Assembly (NCBI RefSeq): GCF_008704655.1
Contig: NZ_CP023688.1
Location: 7,880,501-7,944,500, forward strand
Length of the DNA stretch: 64,000 bases
Source: Streptomyces rimosus
GTDB lineage: Bacteria; Actinomycetota; Actinomycetes; Streptomycetales; Streptomycetaceae
Direction of reading: 5' to 3'
The number at the start of each line of letters is the position of its first letter. Position 1 is the stretch's first letter. The notes under the pieces are model-generated. The model had not been told where the DNA came from and did not search any database. It saw only the letters and a program-made list of their open reading frames with translations. Shown piece after piece: positions 59,684 through 64,000 of the stretch. Position numbers and translations under genes: made by a program.

Positions 59684-60265
59684 ATGACCCGCGACCGGCT
59701 GCCGCCCGCGGCCGGCGATCCGCTGCGGCAGGCCGGCCGGCGGCTGGCCGTCGCCTTCGAGGCGTTCCACGAGACGCACTACCGCAAGTGGCTGGCCTAC
59801 GCCCACCTCCACACCGGCAGCGAGGAGGCGGCCCTGGAGGTCACCTGCGCCGCCTACCGGAGATTACGGCTGTGCTGGCCGTACGCACTCAAACAGTCCT
59901 CGGTGGACTCCTACGCGTGGGCCGTCCTCAAGGAGACCGTGGTCGACTGGCTCAGCGCGAACGGCCGCGTCACGGCACTGACGCAGAGCGCCGCCTTCGC
60001 CGTCGTCACCCGCGCCCTGCTGCGCGAGTGCCAGCAGCAGTTCGCGCTGCTGGAAAGCCAGCTGGGCCTGTACGAGGCGATATCCCGGCTGCCCGAGCGG
60101 CAGTGCGACGTGATCGTGCTGCGCCATGTCGTCGGCTACTCCGACGCCCAGATCGCCTCCCTGCTCGGTGTCGACGAGGCCACCGTCCGCTCCCACGCGA
60201 GCCGGGGCAAGCGCCGGCTCGCCGCCGCACTGGGCATCGCCGCGTGCCCCACGAAGGGAAAGTGA
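59684..60265 (+). CDS. ECF-type sigma factor with a TTA codon (bldA-dependent)
   Basis: A 193-residue sigma-70-like protein. An N-terminal region (about 20-90) resembles degenerate region 2 (FEAFHETHYRKWLAYAHLHT, SEEAALEVTCAAYRR), and region 4 is clear: EAISRLPERQCDVIVLRHVVG and DAQIASLLGVDEATVRSHAS near 125-175. Codon 61 (59864-59866, in YRRLRLCW) is TTA, preceded by a rare AGA; TTA is decoded only by the bldA tRNA in Streptomyces. It ends 3 bases before the next gene, so the two are co-transcribed. ATG at 59684 is used; longer starts are open to 59576. Recognised promoters are not predictable. Confidence 0.82.
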   Translation: MTRDRLPPAAGDPLRQAGRRLAVAFEAFHETHYRKWLAYAHLHTGSEEAALEVTCAAYRRLRLCWPYALKQSSVDSYAWAVLKETVVDWLSANGRVTALTQSAAFAVVTRALLRECQQQFALLESQLGLYEAISRLPERQCDVIVLRHVVGYSDAQIASLLGVDEATVRSHASRGKRRLAAALGIAACPTKGK

Positions 60266-60268
60266 CCC

Positions 60269-60985
60269 ATGCCGCACACCCGTCAGGCCGGCCCGGACAC
60301 CGTCGAATCCCTGCTGGCCGCCGCCGCGGGCGTACTCGCCGAGTCCTACGGCTCCTACGACACCGCGGCGGCCCGCGACCGGCTGGCCGGTGACACGTAC
60401 GAGGAGAGCGGCGCCGCGTACCCGGCCGCGCCCCGCCCCGGCGCCCCGGCGCCCACCGCCTACCCGAGCGCCCACGACGAGGCCACCCACGAACTGGACC
60501 TGGCCTGTGCCCTGGTCGTCAACGCCGCCGCGGCGGCGGACAGCCTGGCCCGGCTGGTCAACGACCACCGGATCGACCCCGAGGGCGCCCTGGTCTTCGC
60601 CTGCCTGCTGCACATCACCGGGCGCGCCGAGGCCGCCGACTTCTGGTGGCGGTTCGGCGCCGGCGGCGGCAGCCGTACCGCGGCGTACTGCCTGTACCTC
60701 TCCCACCGGCGGCACGGTGAGTTCCGCGACGCCGCCTACTGGCGTACGCAGGCCGCCCACGACCCCGAGGAAGAACCGCCGCCGCCCACCGCGTGCGACG
60801 GCAGGCAGCTGCTGCCGGACGCCGCCCGGCACGCCCTGCTCGTCCAGTGGCACAGCGGCCTCGCGCCCACCCTCCCCGCCGTCCTGGAGAACGTCATCAA
60901 CCGCCTCACCGTCGCCGACGACGACGAGGACTTCGGCGAGATCCCCCATCCGTCGCCGACGCTCGTGGACGATCTCGGCCAGTGA
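60269..60985 (+). CDS. Hypothetical protein, partner of the sigma factor
   Basis: A 238-residue soluble protein with no motif I recognise: acidic N-terminus, a helix-rich Ala part (DLACALVVNAAAAADSLARL, ALVFACLLHITGRAEAADFW) suggestive of TPR-like helical repeats, and a Pro-rich acidic C-terminus ending PTLVDDLGQ. No Cys-rich zinc motif, so it is not a classical ZAS anti-sigma factor. ATG at 60269 lies 3 bases after the sigma gene with GGGAAAG upstream, hence a probable regulatory partner. Confidence 0.6.
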   Translation: MPHTRQAGPDTVESLLAAAAGVLAESYGSYDTAAARDRLAGDTYEESGAAYPAAPRPGAPAPTAYPSAHDEATHELDLACALVVNAAAAADSLARLVNDHRIDPEGALVFACLLHITGRAEAADFWWRFGAGGGSRTAAYCLYLSHRRHGEFRDAAYWRTQAAHDPEEEPPPPTACDGRQLLPDAARHALLVQWHSGLAPTLPAVLENVINRLTVADDDEDFGEIPHPSPTLVDDLGQ

Positions 60986-61108
60986 TCCGGCGCCCGCCGG
61001 GGCGGACGGCACATGGACGCGGCGGCCCATGGGCGTCACCATGACCATGACCGTCACCGTCAAAACCAGCGGCACCACACGTCCCGTCCCCGGCGGAAGG
61101 CGTCTCGC

Positions 61109-62326
61109 ATGGAGCGCAGTACGGCCACGGACTTCGCTACGGTCTCCGTCCCCGACCGCGCCGAGGTCGTGATCATCGGCGGTGGCATCATCGGCGCGAG
61201 CATCGCGTTCCACCTCGCGGAGGCCGGGGTGCCCGGCGTCCTGCTGCTGGAGCGCGACCGGCCGGCGGCCGGCTCCTCGGGCAAGCCCATCGGCGGCGTC
61301 CGCGCCCAGTTCTCCGACCCGCTCAACATCCGGATCGGCCGGCGCAGCCTGGAGGCGTGGCGGGCGTTCGCCGCACGCCCCGGCGCCGACATCGGCTTCG
61401 CGGGCGTCGGCTACCTCTTCCTCCTCGGCGACGCCACCGAACTCGCCCTGTTCGAGGAGGGCGTGGCGACGCAGAACGGGCTCGGGGTGCCCAGCCGGAT
61501 CGTCCGCCCGGACGAGGCCGCCGCGCTCTGCCCGTACGTGGACCCGGACCGCGTCATCGCCGCCGCGTACTGCCCCACCGACGGCTACGCGCTCCCGGAG
61601 CCGGCCGTACGCGGCTATCTGCACGCCGCCGTCCGGCACGGCGCGGCCGTCCGTACGCACTGCCCCGTCACCGCCGTGGACACCTCCGGCGGCGCCCTCG
61701 GCGCGGTCCGTACGCCGTACGGCACCGTGCGCACCGGCACGGTGATCTGCTGCGCGGGCGCCTGGTCGCGGGAGGTCGGCGCGATGGCCGGCGTACGGCT
61801 GCCCGTCACCCCGCTGCGCCGCCAGATCGCCCTGACCGGGCCGCTCGACCCGCCGCCGCCCCGCATCCCCTTCACCCTCGACTTCGCTTCCACCGCCAAC
61901 TTCCACAACGACGGCGCGGACGGGCTGCTGCTGGGCCTGTCGGACCCGCGCCAGGAACCCGGCTTCGGCCGGGACTACAGCCGGGAGTGGCTGGAACCCT
62001 TCCGAGCGGCCGTCGCCCGCCGGGCGCCCGCCCTCGCCACCGTCCCGGCCGGCCACGGCTGGGCCGGGCTCTACGAGGCCACCCCCGACAACAACGCCCT
62101 CATCGGCGAGGCCCCGGACGTGCGCCGCTTCCTGTACGCCACCGGCTTCTCCGGCCACGGCTTCCTCCAGGCACCCGCTGTGGGGGAGCTGGTCCGCGAC
62201 CTCTACCTGGGCCGGGAACCGTTCCTCGACATCGGGCCGCTGGCGGCGAGCCGGTTCGACGGCCCGGCGGAGGAGGAGGGGAGCGCGGGGCACACCGGTG
62301 CCCGCCCCGAGGCCCACATCATCTGA
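61109..62326 (+). CDS. FAD-dependent amino acid oxidase, candidate L-pipecolate oxidase
   Basis: A 405-residue DAO-family flavoprotein: AEVVIIGGGIIGASIAFHLAEA at the N-terminus (near 19), LLERDRPAAGSSGKPIGGVR (near 50), and the C-terminal GLYEATPDNNALIGEAP and TGFSGHGFLQAPAVGEL. It resembles the monomeric sarcosine oxidase / SoxB / AmaA group. Because the next genes are an HglS-type 2-oxoadipate dioxygenase and an aldehyde dehydrogenase, L-pipecolate (or another lysine-derived secondary amine) is the likely substrate, giving piperideine-6-carboxylate. ATG at 61109 with GGAAGG upstream. First gene of the operon. Confidence 0.82.
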   Translation: MERSTATDFATVSVPDRAEVVIIGGGIIGASIAFHLAEAGVPGVLLLERDRPAAGSSGKPIGGVRAQFSDPLNIRIGRRSLEAWRAFAARPGADIGFAGVGYLFLLGDATELALFEEGVATQNGLGVPSRIVRPDEAAALCPYVDPDRVIAAAYCPTDGYALPEPAVRGYLHAAVRHGAAVRTHCPVTAVDTSGGALGAVRTPYGTVRTGTVICCAGAWSREVGAMAGVRLPVTPLRRQIALTGPLDPPPPRIPFTLDFASTANFHNDGADGLLLGLSDPRQEPGFGRDYSREWLEPFRAAVARRAPALATVPAGHGWAGLYEATPDNNALIGEAPDVRRFLYATGFSGHGFLQAPAVGELVRDLYLGREPFLDIGPLAASRFDGPAEEEGSAGHTGARPEAHII

Positions 62327-62350
62327 ACGCCCGTCGCGTCGGGAGGACGC

Positions 62351-63760
62351 ATGATCCCCACCTGGCGGCTGCGCGCCGCCTTCGCCCGCCGGCTGTCCGG
62401 CATGTACGGTGCCGAAGTCCCCGCGTACACCACGCTCCTGGAGGTGGCGGGCGAGGTGAACGACGAGGTGGCGCGCCGCGATCCGGACGCCGGGCGCCTC
62501 GGTGCGCTGGCCCGGGTCACCGCGGAGCGGCACGGCGCCATCCGCGTCGGCACGCCCCGCGAACTGTGCCAGGCCGCACAGATCTTCGCCGCCCTGGGCA
62601 TGCGCCCGGTGGGCTTCTACGATCTGCGGGACGCCACCACCAGCGCGGTCCCGGTGGTCTCCACCGCCTTCCGGCCCGTGGAGCCCGAGGAACTGGCCCG
62701 CAACCCCTTCCGCGTCTTCACCTCCCTGCTCACCACCGCCGACCGCCGGTTCTTCGACGCCGGCCTCCAGACCCGGCTGGAAACCTTCCTGGAGCGCCGC
62801 ACCCTCTTCCCGCCGGAGCTGCTCAGACTCGCCGAACGCGCCGAACGCGAGCGGGGCCTGGAACCGGACGAGGCCGAACGCCTCCTCACCCTGGCGGTCG
62901 CCGCCTTCGAACTGTCCCCGGAGCCGGTCGACCGCGCCTGGTACACCGAACTCGCCCGGATCTCCGCCGTTGCCGCCGACATCGGCGGCGTCACCAGCAC
63001 CCATATCAACCACCTCACACCGCGCGTGCTGGACATCGACGCGCTCTACCGGCGGATGGCGGACCGGGGCATCACCATGATCGACGAGATCCAGGGGCCG
63101 CCCCGCTGGGACGGGCCCGACGTCCTGCTGCGCCAGACCTCCTTCCGCGCGCTCGACGAAGCCCGTACCTTCCGGGAACCGGACGGCAGCGTCACCACCG
63201 GCGCCCTGCGCGTGCGGTTCGGCGAGGTCGAAGCGCGCGGCATCGCGCTCAGCCGCGCGGGCCGCGCCCGTTACGACGCGCTCACCACCGAGACGGACCG
63301 GCGGCTCGCCGCGTCCGGGCCCGGCGGCCCCGCGCGGCAGGACGTGGCCCGCGCCCTCTGGGAGGCCGGTTTCCCGCGCTCGGAACACCGGCTGGCCGCC
63401 GAAGGACTCGGCTACTTCACGTACGAACCGTCCCCCACGCGCCCGCGCGACAGGAGGCGCCCGCCCGCCGACCTCGCCGGGCTGCTGGCCCAGGGCTGGC
63501 TGACCGCCCACCCCATCGTCTACGAGGACTTCCTGCCCCGCTCGGCCGCCGGGATCTTCCGCTCCAACCTGACCGGGCAGGGCACCAGGGACGCCACGCG
63601 CACCGGTACGCCGTACGACGAACACCGGCTCTCCGAAGCCGTCGGGCGCCCCGTGCACGACCCCTTCGAAATCTACGCGGCCCAGCAGGACGCCTCGCTG
63701 CGGCACGCACTGGAGGCACTGGGCGCGGACGACGCCCTGCGCACCTTGTGCCCCTCCTGA
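62351..63760 (+). CDS. hglS: 2-oxoadipate dioxygenase/decarboxylase (HglS/YdcJ, DUF1338)
   Basis: A 469-residue member of the DUF1338/HglS family, close to the 464 residues of the Pseudomonas putida enzyme. HglS converts 2-oxoadipate to D-2-hydroxyglutarate with O2 and Fe(II). Metal-ligand candidates are His in THINHLTPRVLDID (near 219) and Glu in VRFGEVEARGIAL (near 294); a VOC-like vicinal-oxygen-chelate fold is expected. It starts with MIPTWRLRAAFARRLSGMYG. It follows the FAD oxidase by 24 bases (GGGAGGACGC ribosome site). It supports a D-lysine/pipecolate to 2-oxoglutarate route. Confidence 0.88.
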   Translation: MIPTWRLRAAFARRLSGMYGAEVPAYTTLLEVAGEVNDEVARRDPDAGRLGALARVTAERHGAIRVGTPRELCQAAQIFAALGMRPVGFYDLRDATTSAVPVVSTAFRPVEPEELARNPFRVFTSLLTTADRRFFDAGLQTRLETFLERRTLFPPELLRLAERAERERGLEPDEAERLLTLAVAAFELSPEPVDRAWYTELARISAVAADIGGVTSTHINHLTPRVLDIDALYRRMADRGITMIDEIQGPPRWDGPDVLLRQTSFRALDEARTFREPDGSVTTGALRVRFGEVEARGIALSRAGRARYDALTTETDRRLAASGPGGPARQDVARALWEAGFPRSEHRLAAEGLGYFTYEPSPTRPRDRRRPPADLAGLLAQGWLTAHPIVYEDFLPRSAAGIFRSNLTGQGTRDATRTGTPYDEHRLSEAVGRPVHDPFEIYAAQQDASLRHALEALGADDALRTLCPS

Positions 63761-63812
63761 CCACCGCGTACCGCCACACCCCACCGCCCGCGACCTTAGG
63801 AGCCACCCCGCC

Positions 63813-64000
63813 GTGAGCACCCCCGCCCAGCTCCCCAGCACCGAGGAACTCCGTGACCTGGCCGCCGACCGGCTGCGCCGCTGCGGCGTCGGCACCATCG
63901 GGGAGGACGCCGCCCCGGAGGGCACCGGCATCACCGCCCGTACGCCGCTCACCGGCGGCGTCCTGTACCGGCTGCCCGCCGCCACCACCGAGGAGGCCGA
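63813..64000 (+). CDS. Aldehyde dehydrogenase N-terminus (cut off), AmaB-like
   Basis: GTG at 63813 with AGGAG upstream opens a frame that runs off the right edge: MSTPAQLPSTEELRDLAADR, then GITARTPLTGGVLYRLPAAT. The PLTGGVLYRLP part matches the start of ALDH7-type piperideine-6-carboxylate or alpha-aminoadipate-semialdehyde dehydrogenases. The catalytic domain is outside the window. It is 52 bases downstream of hglS, so it is likely the third gene of the lysine operon; product AmaB-like by context. Confidence 0.7.
   Translation, partial: MSTPAQLPSTEELRDLAADRLRRCGVGTIGEDAAPEGTGITARTPLTGGVLYRLPAATTEEA

Noticed and set aside
1..64000. tRNA, rRNA, CRISPR or insertion-sequence features
   Set aside because: None seen by inspection; no transposase frames, CCA-type tRNA ends or spaced direct repeats were recognised, though small RNAs could be missed.

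Overview
The window is high-GC actinobacterial DNA (roughly 72-73% G+C by eye, third positions almost all G or C, frequent GTG starts, almost no TTA codons). The protein set points to Streptomyces or a close relative: MsiK-type ABC transporter without its own ATPase, mycothiol-dependent isomerase, SpoIIE-type phosphatase, RsbW-type ATPases, PASTA-free PknB-like kinase, DUF6643, SCO4225-type and Rv1733c-type proteins, TerD, CsbD and a HelR/rifamycin-associated-element pair. I see no insertion sequence, prophage, CRISPR array, rRNA or tRNA. It reads as chromosomal DNA with many short transcription units.

Layout. 1-6 kb: a cut-off gene, a membrane SpoIIE phosphatase, a DinB-fold protein, and a very large XRE-nSTAND-transmembrane-WD40 protein on the minus strand. 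6-12.4 kb: a DUF6986 aldolase-like gene behind a promoter carrying two phased palindromes, then helR with an exact 19-bp rifamycin-associated element, flanked on both sides by paralogous secreted PD40 beta-propeller proteins. 12.4-16.5 kb: a hydrolase/membrane protein pair whose 3' end, together with the 3' end of a convergent LacI regulator, is tandemly repeated three times; then a ROK kinase divergent from LacI with a perfect operator between them. 16.5-24.3 kb: a Ser/Thr kinase, a secreted GH27 alpha-galactosidase and a divergent sugar ABC importer (lipoprotein plus two permeases).

24.3-33.8 kb: kinase-Nudix fusion, M20 dipeptidase, geranylgeranyl-reductase-type flavoprotein, NarL-type two-component system, small membrane proteins, mycothiol-dependent isomerase, ROK regulator. 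33.8-37.3 kb: a minus-strand run TetR - cupin - DUF4865 - phosphotriesterase-type amidohydrolase (- racemase) with a TetR-like palindrome in its promoter. 37.4-50.4 kb: SHOCT protein, RsbW-type ATPase with a BldD-like box, cysteine-synthase-fold enzyme, DeoR regulator, a serine hydrolase whose catalytic motifs are separated by a large multi-pass membrane region, a beta-helix/AAA+ fusion, CBS-BON protein, and a MEDS-STAS sensor next to a second RsbW-type ATPase, then a MOSC protein.

50.4-64 kb: DUF6643, a double TerD protein, glycosyltransferase, MurI-like racemase, PH-like membrane protein, Nudix hydrolase, lipoprotein, Tat-exported propeller, CsbD, small secreted peptide, a Methyltransf_19 protein, a sigma factor carrying the only in-frame TTA codon I found (bldA control likely) with a partner gene, and at the right edge an apparent lysine/pipecolate catabolic operon: FAD oxidase, 2-oxoadipate dioxygenase (HglS family) and the start of an aldehyde dehydrogenase.

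The best leads for something not already explained are the rifamycin-responsive locus with its divergent promoter and immediate terminator-like hairpin, the tripled gene-end junction, the phased palindromes at the DUF6986 promoter, the autoregulated phosphotriesterase operon and the architecture of the nSTAND-WD40 and split-hydrolase proteins.
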